A stretch of DNA of 35,716 nucleotides from NCBI GenBank assembly GCA_046262015.1, contig JBHENN010000022.1, positions 1-35,716 on the forward strand. The letters run 5' to 3'. Shown piece after piece: positions 1-7,427 of the stretch. This DNA is from JBHENN01 sp046262015. GTDB lineage: Bacteria; Actinomycetota; CADDZG01; WHSQ01. The notes under the pieces are model-generated. The model had not been told where the DNA came from, did no database searches, and saw only the letters and a list, made by a program, of their open reading frames with translations. Each line of letters starts with the position of its first letter. Position 1 is the stretch's first letter. The translations under genes were made by a program, and so were the position numbers.

Positions 1-148
1 GCTCGTCTTCGAGCAAGGGCTCGTCTTCGAGCAAGGGCTCGTCTTCGAGCAAGGGCTCGTCTTCGAGCAAGGGCTCGTCTTCGAGCAAGGGCTCGTCTTC
101 GAGCAAGGGCTCGTCTTCGAGCAAGGGCTCGTCTTCGAGCAAGGGCTC
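1..148. repeat. Perfect 18-bp tandem repeat, about eight copies
   Basis: The unit gctcgtcttcgagcaagg is repeated without a single mismatch from the first base to about 148, encoding GSSSSK. Complete identity at synonymous sites means recent expansion by slippage or recombination, or collapse of a longer array at a contig end. Copy number is therefore unreliable. Confidence 0.95.
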
Positions 149-365
149 CGGCAACGGTGCGTCGCACGGCAACGGCTCGTCCGATGAGCGAGAGGACCAC
201 GGGAACGGCAGCAACGACGCCGAACCGGGCCGCCAGCCCGAGAACGACGACAAGCACGACGACGAGGGTGAGCACGGCAACGGCGACGGCGGCAACGGGC
301 ACGGCGGCGATGGCGGCAACGGCCACGGGTCGCAGAGTGACGGTAAGAAAGACGACGACGACTAG
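3..365 (+). CDS. C-terminal part of a GSSSSK-repeat, Gly/Asn/Asp-rich protein (5' truncated)
   Basis: Partial gene entering from the left edge. The frame that reads tcg-tct-tcg-agc-aag-ggc gives eight identical SSSSKG units, followed by a hydrophilic tail rich in Gly, Asn, His and Asp that ends in KKDDDD and a TAG stop. It contains no recognisable enzymatic domain. The tail looks like a disordered, probably surface-exposed or linker segment, but the N-terminal part that would show a signal peptide or function is missing. I prefer this frame because the composition stays consistent (Ser/Gly/Asn/Asp with GC-rich third positions) up to a stop; the other open frame from 157 gives an Arg/Thr-rich shadow. 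Function unknown. Confidence 0.6.
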   Translation, partial: SSSSKGSSSSKGSSSSKGSSSSKGSSSSKGSSSSKGSSSSKGSSSSKGSGNGASHGNGSSDEREDHGNGSNDAEPGRQPENDDKHDDEGEHGNGDGGNGHGGDGGNGHGSQSDGKKDDDD

Positions 366-446
366 ATAGCAGCACCGACCGGCACGCAGCCCCCGGCCTG
401 GGCCTCCTCCGGCTACGCCTCGGGCGCGCCGGTTACTCCCCTCCGG

Positions 447-986
447 TTACGCGTCGGGCACGCTCAGCGCGCCAGGGTTCGCGGCCCGCAGCGCGCTCAC
501 GAACTGAGCCTGGATCCTGTCCATCACCTCGTGGATCTGCCTGCGGCGAGCCGACAGCGCTCGCTCGTGGTCGGCCAAGCGGCCCAGGATCGCATCCAGC
601 TCCTCACTCGAGGCTTCGGGGAGACGTGCCAGGATCTCGTCGCCCAGCAGGTCTTCACCCCGTCGGCGGGGCGTGGCGACGTTGCGTGGGACCGAGAGAT
701 CGGGCGCACGCGTGGGAAGCGGACCCTTCGCGGCGTTGCCCTCGGGGGCGAGGATCTGAGGGAGCCGGGAGACGAGATCGCCGTCGTCGCCCCCCGACCG
801 GCGTCCGACCTCGGCCGCCAGGATGTCCATCCGCGCCTGGCACATCCGGCGCTCGAACGAGATCTCGTTCTCCGCCTCGCGCGCCGCTTCGCGCATCTCG
901 CGCAGCTCCTCGATCGACCTGTCCGCGAGACCGCCGAGGTACGAAGGATGGGTGATCCTGTCGGCCAGCCGTCGAAGCTTTTCCAT
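447..986 (-). CDS. rsiG: RsiG-like c-di-GMP-responsive anti-sigma factor, twin-motif type
   Basis: 179 aa, two predicted long helices forming an antiparallel coiled coil. The RsiG signature E(X)3S(X)2R(X)3Q(X)3D is present exactly in the first helix (E39, S43, R46, Q50, D54, in the stretch ENEISFERRMCQARMD). It recurs in the second helix (E141, S145, R148, H152, D156), with His in place of Gln. A Pro/Arg-rich linker joins them. In Streptomyces RsiG binds two c-di-GMP between the helices and then sequesters the sigma factor WhiG; in Rubrobacter a single-motif homodimer controls type IV pili. Role here is inferred: c-di-GMP-dependent inhibition of a WhiG/FliA-type sigma factor, whose gene is not in this window. 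A TAGTCT -10-like box at 996-1001 lies 9 bases before ATG. It stands downstream of the BKACE gene on the same strand. Confidence 0.85.
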   Translation of the reverse strand: MEKLRRLADRITHPSYLGGLADRSIEELREMREAAREAENEISFERRMCQARMDILAAEVGRRSGGDDGDLVSRLPQILAPEGNAAKGPLPTRAPDLSVPRNVATPRRRGEDLLGDEILARLPEASSEELDAILGRLADHERALSARRRQIHEVMDRIQAQFVSALRAANPGALSVPDA

Positions 987-995
987 CGGCCTCAG

Positions 996-1001
996 AGACT
1001 A
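996..1001 (-). promoter_or_regulatory. Putative -10 box of rsiG
   Basis: TAGTCT on the minus strand, 9 bases before the ATG at 986, fits the TANNNT leaderless pattern that recurs in this window. Confidence 0.45.
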
Positions 1002-1005
1002 CCGT

Positions 1006-1908
1006 TCACCCGGCGAGGCCGAGGAGCGCGCGCGCGTCGTCGGGAGATGCGACCCGGCGACCTGCTGCCCGGGCCATCCCCGCGACGCGCCCGATGAGCT
1101 GGGCGTTGGAGACCGCCCGGCGACCACGCTCGAAGAAGAGCACGTCCTCGAAACCGGTGCGCACGTGACCCCCGAGCTCGATCGCGGCGCGCGTCACGGC
1201 CAGATGGCTCTTGCCTATCCCCGTGGCGCTCCACGTCGCGCCGGCGGGTAGTTTCCCACTCAGGAACGGGATCGCCTCGTCCCACGCGGGCAGCGCGCCC
1301 GGGACGCCCAGGACCAGATCGAAGTGGAGATGATGATCCGGGTCGGGTCCGGTAAGCGACAACGCGTTGGCGATCATGCCACCTTCGAAGATCTCGAACT
1401 CCGGAAGCACGCCGAGTTCGCGCATACGTCGGTAGAAACGGGCGACGAGCGGCGCCGGGTTCCAGAACACGTCCGCGCCGAAGTTCACCGTCCCCGTGGT
1501 GAGGGTCGCCATCTCGGGGCGCAGTTCGAGCGGCGCGAGACGCGCGCTCTCGTCGTCACCCACCGCGCCTCCGCTCGTGAATTGCACGATCACGTCCGAG
1601 ACGGCCGTTATGGCCGCGCGCGCGGCGCGGAAAGCCTCCGGGTCCATCGTCGGCCTGGCGTCACGGTCGCGGACGTGGAGGTGGTAGATCGATGCCCCGG
1701 CGGCCTCGCACGCGGCCGCGTCGGCCGCTAGCTCCTCAGGCGTGATAGGCAGTTGCGGTTGCTCTGCGCGGGTGAGCTCGGCCCCGATGGCCGCGACCGT
1801 GATGATCAGCGGCTGGTGCTGCTGGACGATCCCGGGACTCCTGTCGGGGTGAGGATACCTAGCAGAGCGACGCGACGAGAGGGTAGGGGTTGATCGCTCC
1901 GCCTCCAC
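1006..1908 (-). CDS. BKACE family (DUF849) beta-keto acid cleavage enzyme
   Basis: Resembles 3-keto-5-aminohexanoate cleavage enzyme (Kce): a Zn-dependent TIM-barrel that condenses a beta-keto acid with acetyl-CoA to give acetoacetate plus a CoA ester. The substrate varies within the family and cannot be read here. Visible family features, numbered from the ATG at 1908: PLIITVAAIGAE near the N-terminus, the zinc ligands H76 and H78 (YHLHVRD), the PEMATLTTGTVNFG strand, and RTGFED with E254 as third zinc ligand. The first 26 residues are not family-like and overlap the upstream peptidase gene by 50 bases. The family normally begins about 8 residues before PLIITV, where there is no ATG, GTG or TTG but an ATC at 1830 with AGGAG 7 bases upstream. 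The true start is therefore uncertain. Confidence 0.85.
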   Translation of the reverse strand: MEAERSTPTLSSRRSARYPHPDRSPGIVQQHQPLIITVAAIGAELTRAEQPQLPITPEELAADAAACEAAGASIYHLHVRDRDARPTMDPEAFRAARAAITAVSDVIVQFTSGGAVGDDESARLAPLELRPEMATLTTGTVNFGADVFWNPAPLVARFYRRMRELGVLPEFEIFEGGMIANALSLTGPDPDHHLHFDLVLGVPGALPAWDEAIPFLSGKLPAGATWSATGIGKSHLAVTRAAIELGGHVRTGFEDVLFFERGRRAVSNAQLIGRVAGMARAAGRRVASPDDARALLGLAG

Positions 1909-2908
1909 CGGGGTGGTACTCGAAATGCACGTGTGGAGAGCCCTCGGCGTTCCCGGTGTCTCCTACCGTGGCGATCTGCTGGCCCACCGAGACGCGCCCC
2001 CCGGTTACGAGGTTCTGCTGGTTGTGCATGTACCAGTAGGCGTGGCCGTCGTCGCCGGTGAGGAAGATCATGTTGCCGCCGCTTCCGTCCCAGGCCGCGT
2101 ACGTGATGGTGCCGTTGGTGATCGCGACGACCGGGGTCCCGTAGCCCGCCATCATGTCGACGCCTTGATGCGTGTGCCCGGCGCGCGGCGCGCCCCAGCT
2201 ATCGACGAACGACACCGGGCCGGCGACCGGGCAGGTCATGTTCCCCGAGACGCGCACCGGAGCGGTCAGGGCCGCAACAGCCGGCGCGCCTCCGCCTCCG
2301 GAGGGTGCGGAGGTCACGGCCGCTAACTTTCGTTGCAGCTCCTCGTACTCGCCGGACGCGGCCTCGAACCGGGCCTGCAGGCGATCGGATTCCTCATCCA
2401 TCGCGCTCAGGGTTCCGGCCAGCTCCTCTTGGCGTACCGACAGCTCCTCGTCGAGAGCAGCCAGCTCCTTCTTCGCCCGGTACAGCTCGACGAACACGCT
2501 CTGGTCCTCGAGCGACACGGTCGAGAGCATCTCGGCGCGGTCGGACAGCTCTGCGAAGTTCGCGGAGTCGAACAGCATCTCGACCATCCCGACCCCCCCG
2601 GAGCGATACAGGGCGTCGGCTCGCTCGATCGCCTTGGCGCGCAGCTTGGTCGATCGCTTCGTGAGGACCTCGGTGCGCGCCTCGATCTGCTCGATGCGCT
2701 CTTCGACCTCGTGGGTGGCTCCTTCGAGCTCGGTGACCCGGGCTGTGGCCGCGTCGAGCTCGGCCTGGATGGTTGCCATCCGGGCCTTGAGGCCGCTGAG
2801 CGACTCGTCACCGGCCGCGCTGCCCGAAAGAGCGGGGATCGCGGAGAGTGCGAGAAGTGCGGCCGGCAGCCCGATCCGGGCCACCCGGGTCCTGATTGAG
2901 CGGGACAC
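1859..2908 (-). CDS. Secreted M23 (LytM/EnvC-type) peptidoglycan endopeptidase with coiled-coil N-terminus
   Basis: About 349 aa from GTG at 2908 (355 aa if GTG at 2926 is used). It has an Arg-rich n-region, a hydrophobic stretch (IGLPAALLALSAIPALSG) serving as signal peptide, then about 160 residues of charged coiled coil as in EnvC and actinobacterial RipA/NlpD-like partners. A Gly/Ala linker leads to a C-terminal M23 domain. All catalytic and zinc residues are visible: HxxxD in HQGVD, His in YWYMHN, and HxH in SPHVHFE. It therefore looks like an active zinc endopeptidase acting on cell-wall cross-links during division or growth, rather than a degenerate activator. The 2908 start is preferred because TACCGT lies 8 bases upstream, matching the leaderless pattern of its neighbours. 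It is divergent from the DtxR-family gene. Confidence 0.88.
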   Translation of the reverse strand: MSRSIRTRVARIGLPAALLALSAIPALSGSAAGDESLSGLKARMATIQAELDAATARVTELEGATHEVEERIEQIEARTEVLTKRSTKLRAKAIERADALYRSGGVGMVEMLFDSANFAELSDRAEMLSTVSLEDQSVFVELYRAKKELAALDEELSVRQEELAGTLSAMDEESDRLQARFEAASGEYEELQRKLAAVTSAPSGGGGAPAVAALTAPVRVSGNMTCPVAGPVSFVDSWGAPRAGHTHQGVDMMAGYGTPVVAITNGTITYAAWDGSGGNMIFLTGDDGHAYWYMHNQQNLVTGGRVSVGQQIATVGDTGNAEGSPHVHFEYHPGGGGAINPYPLVASLC

Positions 2909-2916
2909 TGGGAGCG

Positions 2917-2922
2917 ACGGTA
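2917..2922 (-). promoter_or_regulatory. Putative -10 box of the M23 peptidase gene
   Basis: TACCGT on the minus strand ends 8 bases before the GTG at 2908; it supports that start over the GTG at 2926. Confidence 0.45.
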
Positions 2923-2974
2923 GCACAGAGGAGCCCTTCGCCCCCGGAACACGAAAGTCCTGCTCAGCGCCCCG

Positions 2975-2980
2975 TAGACT
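2975..2980 (+). promoter_or_regulatory. Putative -10 box of the DtxR-family gene
   Basis: TAGACT ends 7 bases before the ATG at 2988, so the transcript would begin at or next to the start codon; no Shine-Dalgarno sequence is visible. Confidence 0.5.
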
Positions 2981-2987
2981 GCTCTCG

Positions 2988-3650
2988 ATGAGGGGTGTCG
3001 AGGACTACCTGGAGGAGATAAAGCGTCTGGAGGAGGACGGCGAGCGCATCACCGCGACCGTCCTCGCCGGCATCCTGGAGGTATCCCTGCCGTCCGCCTC
3101 CGAGATGCTCAAGCGCCTGGGCTCCGAGAACTACCTCATCCGGGAGAAGGGCGGGACGATCCTGCTGACCCCGGAGGGCCGGCGGCTGGCGCACACGATG
3201 CTGCGCCGGCACCGCCTGGTCGAATGTCTACTGGTGCAGAAGCTCGGGATGGCCTGGTACGAGGTCCACAGCGAGGCGCACAAACTGGAACACGCGATCT
3301 CGAGCCGGGTCGAGGAGGCCATGGCGAGAGCCCTGGACTATCCCGACTACTGCCCTCACGGGCACCCGATCTGCCCGGTCGACCTCCGGGCGCTCCGCCG
3401 CCTGAGCGAGCTCGAGGCCGGCGAGGCGGGCGTCGTGGCCCAGATCTCGGAGCTGAAGGAGAGCGTCCTCCCTTACCTCGACCAGGTCGGCATCCGTCCG
3501 GGAGCCGAGGTCCGCCTGAAAGACGTAAGCCCGCTGGAGGGCCCGGTCACGGTCGAGACCGAGCAGGGGCCGACCCCGCTGGGGCGTGAGCTGGCGGCGA
3601 TAGTTCGAGTGAGCGCGGCGGACGACGTCTACCGGGGCGGGGCCGTCTAG
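2988..3650 (+). CDS. DtxR/MntR-family metal-dependent transcriptional repressor
   Basis: 220 aa. The N-terminal winged helix (about 1-65) is followed by the metal-binding dimerisation domain (66-125) and a C-terminal FeoA/SH3-like domain (about 140-207). Metal-site residues are recognisable: H75 and E79 in RRHRLVE, and H98, E101 and H102 in EAHKLEH, plus the CPHGHPI signature. DtxR/IdeR has Cys and MntR has Glu where H98 stands. The N-terminus (VEDYLEEI, D6 and E9) is MntR-like. So the sensed metal, Fe(II) or Mn(II), cannot be decided. Expected role: repression of metal uptake, activation of storage or efflux genes, when metal is plentiful. No metal transporter is next to it. The open frame extends far upstream of 2988 but that part is antisense to the peptidase gene and not family-like. 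Confidence 0.88.
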   Translation: MRGVEDYLEEIKRLEEDGERITATVLAGILEVSLPSASEMLKRLGSENYLIREKGGTILLTPEGRRLAHTMLRRHRLVECLLVQKLGMAWYEVHSEAHKLEHAISSRVEEAMARALDYPDYCPHGHPICPVDLRALRRLSELEAGEAGVVAQISELKESVLPYLDQVGIRPGAEVRLKDVSPLEGPVTVETEQGPTPLGRELAAIVRVSAADDVYRGGAV

Positions 3651-3673
3651 GGCAGCCAGATCCCGTCACTCGG

Positions 3674-4828
3674 CTAGAGGCCGTAGGTCTTCGCGATCAG
3701 CTCGCGCATGATCTCGGACGTACCGCCCCCGATCGGGCCGAGGCGAGCGTCGCGCCAGGCCCGCTGGGCGGCGAACTCCATCATGTAGCCGTAGCCGCCA
3801 TGGACCTGCATGCATTCGTCGGCCACGTGGAACGCGACCTCGCTCGTGTACAGCTTGGCCATCGCCGCTTCGCGCGCCGGATCATCGCCCCGCGCGAACA
3901 ACCGCAGGGCGTGATACGCGAGGGCGCGTCCGGCCTCGATGCGGGTCGCCATGTCGGCGAACCGGTGGCGCCATACCTGGAACTTCCCGACGGGGCGGCC
4001 GAACGCATTGCGACCGAGCGCGTACGCCTTCGCAAGCTCGTAGGTTACCTGCGCACCGGCGACCTGGCCGAGGGCCATGACCATCCGCTCCCACGCGAAG
4101 TTGCGCATGATGGAGTAGAAGCCGCGCCCGGCCTCACCGAGGAGAGCGGCATCGGGCACGTGCACGTCCCGGAGCGAGAGCTCTCCCGTCTGACTCGTGC
4201 GCCACCCCAGCATCGGCATCGGGCGCACCGCGAAGCCGGGCGCGGTCGCGTCGACCACGAACAAGCTGATGCCGTCGCGCGCCGGGTCGGCGTCGGGATC
4301 GGTCCTGGCCGCGACGATCACGTGATCTGCCCACGCCCCGTTAGTGATGAACGACTTCGTCCCGGTGATGGTCCACCCGCCGTTCTCCCGGCGCGCCGAG
4401 GTCTTGATCGCGGCGACGTCCGAACCCGTGTCCGGCTCGGTCACCGCGAGCGCGCCGACGAGCTCACCTGCGGCCGACGGGATCAGCCAGCGCTCGTGCT
4501 GCGCCGGCGAGCCGTAGTTGTAGAGGTACAGCATCGCGAGGTCCTTGTGCGCGCCGAAGGACGCGGCAACGCCGCCCGATCCGCAGCGCGCCAGCTCCTC
4601 TGTGACCACCGCGTCGGCAACCAGATCGGGGCCCGAGCCGCCCAGCTCCTCGGGGAGCTTCAGCCCGAGGAAGCCGAGGTCGCCGGCGCGCCGGAAGATC
4701 TCCTTGGGGAAGGAACCCGCGGCCTCCCACTCCTCGGCGTGCGGCAGCAGCTCGCGCTCGACGAACGCGCGCACGCTCGTCCGCAGTGCGTCGTGCTCCG
4801 CGGTGAAGAGGTCCGCGCCCAGGCTCAC
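3674..4828 (-). CDS. Acyl-CoA dehydrogenase (second gene of a pair)
   Basis: 384 aa, full-length FAD-dependent acyl-CoA dehydrogenase: N-terminal helical domain (about 1-120), beta domain with the VTEPDTGSDVAAI and SFITNG flavin/substrate motifs, and C-terminal helical domain with the GRPVGKFQ and HGGYGYM signatures. The usual catalytic Glu of medium-chain enzymes in the YEGT position is Gly here (IGGGTSEIM). Instead E247 in FAWERMV occupies the site used by long-chain and isovaleryl-CoA dehydrogenases, so the enzyme should be active and of that type. GTG start overlaps the TGA of the upstream acyl-CoA dehydrogenase gene by 4 bases (GTGA), implying translational coupling and possibly a heteromeric or paired function in branched or aromatic acyl-CoA oxidation. 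Exact substrate unknown. Confidence 0.92.
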   Translation of the reverse strand: MSLGADLFTAEHDALRTSVRAFVERELLPHAEEWEAAGSFPKEIFRRAGDLGFLGLKLPEELGGSGPDLVADAVVTEELARCGSGGVAASFGAHKDLAMLYLYNYGSPAQHERWLIPSAAGELVGALAVTEPDTGSDVAAIKTSARRENGGWTITGTKSFITNGAWADHVIVAARTDPDADPARDGISLFVVDATAPGFAVRPMPMLGWRTSQTGELSLRDVHVPDAALLGEAGRGFYSIMRNFAWERMVMALGQVAGAQVTYELAKAYALGRNAFGRPVGKFQVWRHRFADMATRIEAGRALAYHALRLFARGDDPAREAAMAKLYTSEVAFHVADECMQVHGGYGYMMEFAAQRAWRDARLGPIGGGTSEIMRELIAKTYGL

Positions 4829-5970
4829 AGGCCCTCCAGCCGGCCGATGACCTCACGCATGACCTCGTCCGTCCCGGCCCCGATGCGGATCAAGCGCGCA
4901 TCCCTCCATGCGCGCTGCACCGGCAGCTCCATCGAATAGCCGTACGCACCGAAGATCTGCATCGTTCGGTCGACGACCTTCCACGAGACCTGGCCGGTCA
5001 ACAGCTTGGCCATGGAGATCTCCCGCACCGGATAGTCGCCCCGCGCGACCATCACCGCCGCCTCGTACACGAGCCGGCGCGCCGCGTCGATCTCCGTCGC
5101 CAGGTCGGCAAGAGCGTGACGGATCACCTGGTGGCGCGCGATCGGCCGCCCGAAGGTCTCCCGCTGCAGAGCGTAGGCACGCGCGGCCTCGAGCGTCAGT
5201 TCCGCAGCCGCGATCGCACCGGCCGCTCCGATCAACCGCTCCCCTTGCAGCTCCCAGGAGATGTTGTAGAACCCCTTGCCCTCCTCCCCGAGCAGGGCGT
5301 CGTCGGGCAGGAACATGTCGGTGAACGTGATCTCGGCCGTGTCGGACGCGTGCATCCCAACCTTGTCGAGCGTCCGGGCGACCTCGTATCCGGGGGTGTC
5401 GGTGTCGACGACGAACAACGAGAGACCCTGATGACCTGCCTCCCGGTCGGTCTTGGCAACGAGCGTCATGCCGTGGGCGCGCCGGCCATTCGTGATGAAC
5501 GTCTTGCGCCCGTTGACGACCCACCCACCCTCGATCTTGCGTGCCGAGGTCTGGATGGCTGCGACGTCGGAGCCGGCGTCGGGCTCGGAGATGCCCAGAC
5601 AGAAGATCTTCTCGCCGCGGAGCGCGGGGACCAGATGGCGCTTCTTCTGCTCCTCGGTACCGAACTTCAGGATGGGGGGCACCGCCATGTCCGTCTGGAC
5701 CGCCACCGCCATGGCCACCCCACCCGACCGGCAGCGCGTGAGCTCTTCCGCCAACACGATGTTGCAGAGATAGTCGCCTCCACCGCCCCCGTACTCCGCC
5801 GGATACGCGACACCGAGGAAGCCCAGCTCGCCGAGGCGCGCGAAGACGCGGTCGGGGAAGTCGTGGGCGCGCTCCCACTCCTCGGCGTGGGGGGTGAGCT
5901 CGTCCTCGACGAAGGAGCGGACCGACGCGCGCAGCTCGTCATGCTCCCGCGAGAAGGGCCAGGTCGTCAT
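4825..5970 (-). CDS. Acyl-CoA dehydrogenase (first gene of a pair)
   Basis: 381 aa from ATG at 5970. Complete acyl-CoA dehydrogenase fold with ISEPDAGSDVAAI and TFITNG in the beta domain, GRPIARHQ and GAYGYSMELPVQRAWRD in the C-terminal helical domain. The YEGT-position Glu is replaced by Ala (IGAGTDEVM), while E244 in LQGERLIG provides the long-chain/isovaleryl-type base. First of two coupled genes, overlapping the next by 4 bases. The open frame continues 47 codons upstream of 5970, but the family begins near MTTWPFSREHDELR. A TACGCT box at 5980-5985 lies 9 bases before this ATG. Oxidises an acyl-CoA to the trans-2-enoyl-CoA and passes electrons to ETF; chain specificity unknown. Confidence 0.92.
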   Translation of the reverse strand: MTTWPFSREHDELRASVRSFVEDELTPHAEEWERAHDFPDRVFARLGELGFLGVAYPAEYGGGGGDYLCNIVLAEELTRCRSGGVAMAVAVQTDMAVPPILKFGTEEQKKRHLVPALRGEKIFCLGISEPDAGSDVAAIQTSARKIEGGWVVNGRKTFITNGRRAHGMTLVAKTDREAGHQGLSLFVVDTDTPGYEVARTLDKVGMHASDTAEITFTDMFLPDDALLGEEGKGFYNISWELQGERLIGAAGAIAAAELTLEAARAYALQRETFGRPIARHQVIRHALADLATEIDAARRLVYEAAVMVARGDYPVREISMAKLLTGQVSWKVVDRTMQIFGAYGYSMELPVQRAWRDARLIRIGAGTDEVMREVIGRLEGL

Positions 5971-5979
5971 CGCGCTCGA

Positions 5980-5985
5980 AGCGTA
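5980..5985 (-). promoter_or_regulatory. Putative -10 box of the acyl-CoA dehydrogenase operon
   Basis: TACGCT on the minus strand, 9 bases before the ATG at 5970. Confidence 0.4.
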
Positions 5986-6009
5986 GCCGCGCAACCCCGG
6001 CGCGCCCGG

Positions 6010-6015
6010 TAGCGT
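6010..6015 (+). promoter_or_regulatory. Putative -10 box of the nitrobindin gene
   Basis: TAGCGT, 8 bases before the ATG at 6024; back-to-back with the acyl-CoA dehydrogenase promoter. Confidence 0.4.
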
Positions 6016-6023
6016 GGCGTCCG

Positions 6024-6509
6024 ATGGACGAACCCACACTCCACCCCGCCCTCGAGCCGCTCGCGTTCCTGCTCGGCGTCTGGCGGGGGGAAGGCCGAGG
6101 GCATTACCCAACGATCGAGGACTTCGCCTACGGCGAGGAATCCCGCTTCTGGCACACGGGCCGGCCGGTCATGGCGTACGCGCAGCGCACCTGGAACCTC
6201 GCCGAGGGCACGGCCATGCACGGGGAGATGGGTTTCTGGCGGCCGCAGCCCGATGGGGTGGTCGAGGTCGTATTGACGCATACCTTCGGGATGGTCGAGA
6301 TGGCCGAGGCGCGCGTCGAGGGAACCAAGATCTCTCTGCGGAGCACCAGCCTCCAGCCGACGCCCTCCGCCAAGCCCGTCGGAGCCGAGGCCCGCGTCCT
6401 GGAGGTGCAGGACGACGTGCTCACTTACATGATGCAGCTCGAGGCCGCCGGCCAGACCCTCCAGGCGCACCTCGAGGCGCGCCTCGCGCGGGTGTCGCCA
6501 ACCGCCTAA
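6024..6509 (+). CDS. Nitrobindin-family heme-binding beta-barrel protein (DUF1794/THAP4-like)
   Basis: 161 aa. The N-terminal signature GVWRGEGRGHYPTI (G18, W20, G22, G24, G26, Y28, P29) is the nitrobindin motif, and H149 in LQAHLEARL sits where the proximal heme His lies in mycobacterial and plant nitrobindins. Known members are ten-stranded barrels binding ferric heme, isomerising peroxynitrite to nitrate or binding NO. Cytosolic, no signal peptide. Divergent from the acyl-CoA dehydrogenase pair; its stop overlaps the convergent gene ending at 6506 by 4 bases. The family assignment is firm; the physiological role here is inferred. Confidence 0.88.
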   Translation: MDEPTLHPALEPLAFLLGVWRGEGRGHYPTIEDFAYGEESRFWHTGRPVMAYAQRTWNLAEGTAMHGEMGFWRPQPDGVVEVVLTHTFGMVEMAEARVEGTKISLRSTSLQPTPSAKPVGAEARVLEVQDDVLTYMMQLEAAGQTLQAHLEARLARVSPTA

Positions 6510-6901
6510 CGGAGGCCCGGGACCTTAACTACTACCGGGGTGATGCCGGCCGCGGCTTTGCCACCGAGGTAGGCGGACGCGCCGGCGCTCACGATCCACA
6601 AGAAGCGGCGAGACGCGGGAAGACCCGGGGCGAGCACGGCGGCGATGGCGTCGCCGGCATAGGTGACCGGGCGCGCTTCGGCCCAGCGCGCCGCGTTGCC
6701 GTCGCCGTCGAGGGCAACCAGAACACCGGCGCCGAGGGCGGCGTCGCGCACGCCGAACCCGCGCATGAGAAGGACCGCATCCGCTTCCGGTTCGAACGAG
6801 CCGAGGAACAGCTTGCACGCGGTCCGAGGGAAGAACGCGGCGAACCCTCCCAGCAAGGTGCGCGCCAACCCGATAGCCCGAGCCATCTCACGATGGTCCA
6901 T
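6506..6901 (-). CDS. Hypothetical small membrane-associated protein
   Basis: 131 aa with three or four moderately hydrophobic segments rich in Ala/Gly (around LARTLLGGFAAFF, LMRGFGVRDAALGAGVLVAL, and a C-terminal segment). The pattern RxFGxRDxxLGxG resembles small membrane proteins of the DUF4267 kind, but I do not assign it firmly. Last gene of a minus-strand run: its start overlaps the Nudix gene stop by 14 bases, so it is probably co-transcribed and translationally coupled with the adenosyltransferase and Nudix genes. No catalytic motif seen. Confidence 0.6.
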   Translation of the reverse strand: MDHREMARAIGLARTLLGGFAAFFPRTACKLFLGSFEPEADAVLLMRGFGVRDAALGAGVLVALDGDGNAARWAEARPVTYAGDAIAAVLAPGLPASRRFLWIVSAGASAYLGGKAAAGITPVVVKVPGLR

Positions 6902-7427
6902 CAGACCTCCCCGTCCTGGGGTCGGGGTCCGAGCGCAGCGCGGCGAGCACTAGGTCGCGGTCGTGGGGCCAGGCGAAGTCGAGCGCTTCAGCCTCGTCCG
7001 CCGTGACCCACTTGATCTCGGCGACGTCGTCGGCCGGCTCGGGGTCACCCGCGGCGGAGCGTGCGACGAACCCCAGCGCGAGGACCCAGTCGCCGTCGTC
7101 ACCGTAGCGGTGAGGAACGGCCTGCACGAAGTCCCGCGCGCCGACCTCGACATCCAGTCCAAGCTCCTCCTTCACCTCTCGCTTCACCCCGCTGATCGGA
7201 TCCTCGTCATGGTTCAAGAAACCTCCGGGGATGTCGCATCGTCCTTTCTCGGGGTCGCGGGCGCGCACGGTCACGAGCGCTCTCCCGTCTCGAACGATCA
7301 CGCAGCCCGCCGTGGGCGCCGCGTTGTGGTACCAGATGCGCCCGCACGCGGAGCAATGGATCTTGTCGTTCTCGTCGGGCTGGGATAGCGAGCTCCCGCA
7401 CTGAGGGCAGAAGCGGAACGGCCTCAT
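6888..7427 (-). CDS. Nudix hydrolase with N-terminal zinc ribbon
   Basis: 179 aa. A zinc ribbon (C7, C10, C25, C28; FCPQCG and CSACGR) precedes a Nudix domain with a perfect Nudix box: G69-x5-E75-x7-R83-E84-V-x-E87-E88-x-G90-L91. It should hydrolyse a nucleoside diphosphate linked to another moiety using Mg(II). The ribbon resembles that of NudC NADH pyrophosphatase, but the NudC SQPWPFPxS array after the box is not seen, so the substrate is open (ADP-ribose, NADH or another dinucleotide). ATG overlaps the TGA of the adenosyltransferase gene (ATGA). Confidence 0.88.
   Translation of the reverse strand: MRPFRFCPQCGSSLSQPDENDKIHCSACGRIWYHNAAPTAGCVIVRDGRALVTVRARDPEKGRCDIPGGFLNHDEDPISGVKREVKEELGLDVEVGARDFVQAVPHRYGDDGDWVLALGFVARSAAGDPEPADDVAEIKWVTADEAEALDFAWPHDRDLVLAALRSDPDPRTGRSDGPS

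Noticed and set aside
1..148. Short regular repeats resembling a CRISPR array
   Set aside because: The 18-bp units are contiguous without spacers and encode a simple peptide repeat in a frame that continues to a stop.
2172..2987. Long open frame upstream of the DtxR-family start
   Set aside because: It is antisense to the M23 peptidase gene, Ser/Arg-rich and unlike the family; open only because of high GC.
3800..4939. 379-codon plus-strand open frame
   Set aside because: Antisense shadow of the acyl-CoA dehydrogenase genes, whose motifs are unambiguous on the minus strand.
5971..6111. N-terminal extension of the first acyl-CoA dehydrogenase
   Set aside because: Overlaps the nitrobindin gene and its promoter; sequence is Arg/Gly-rich and not family-like.
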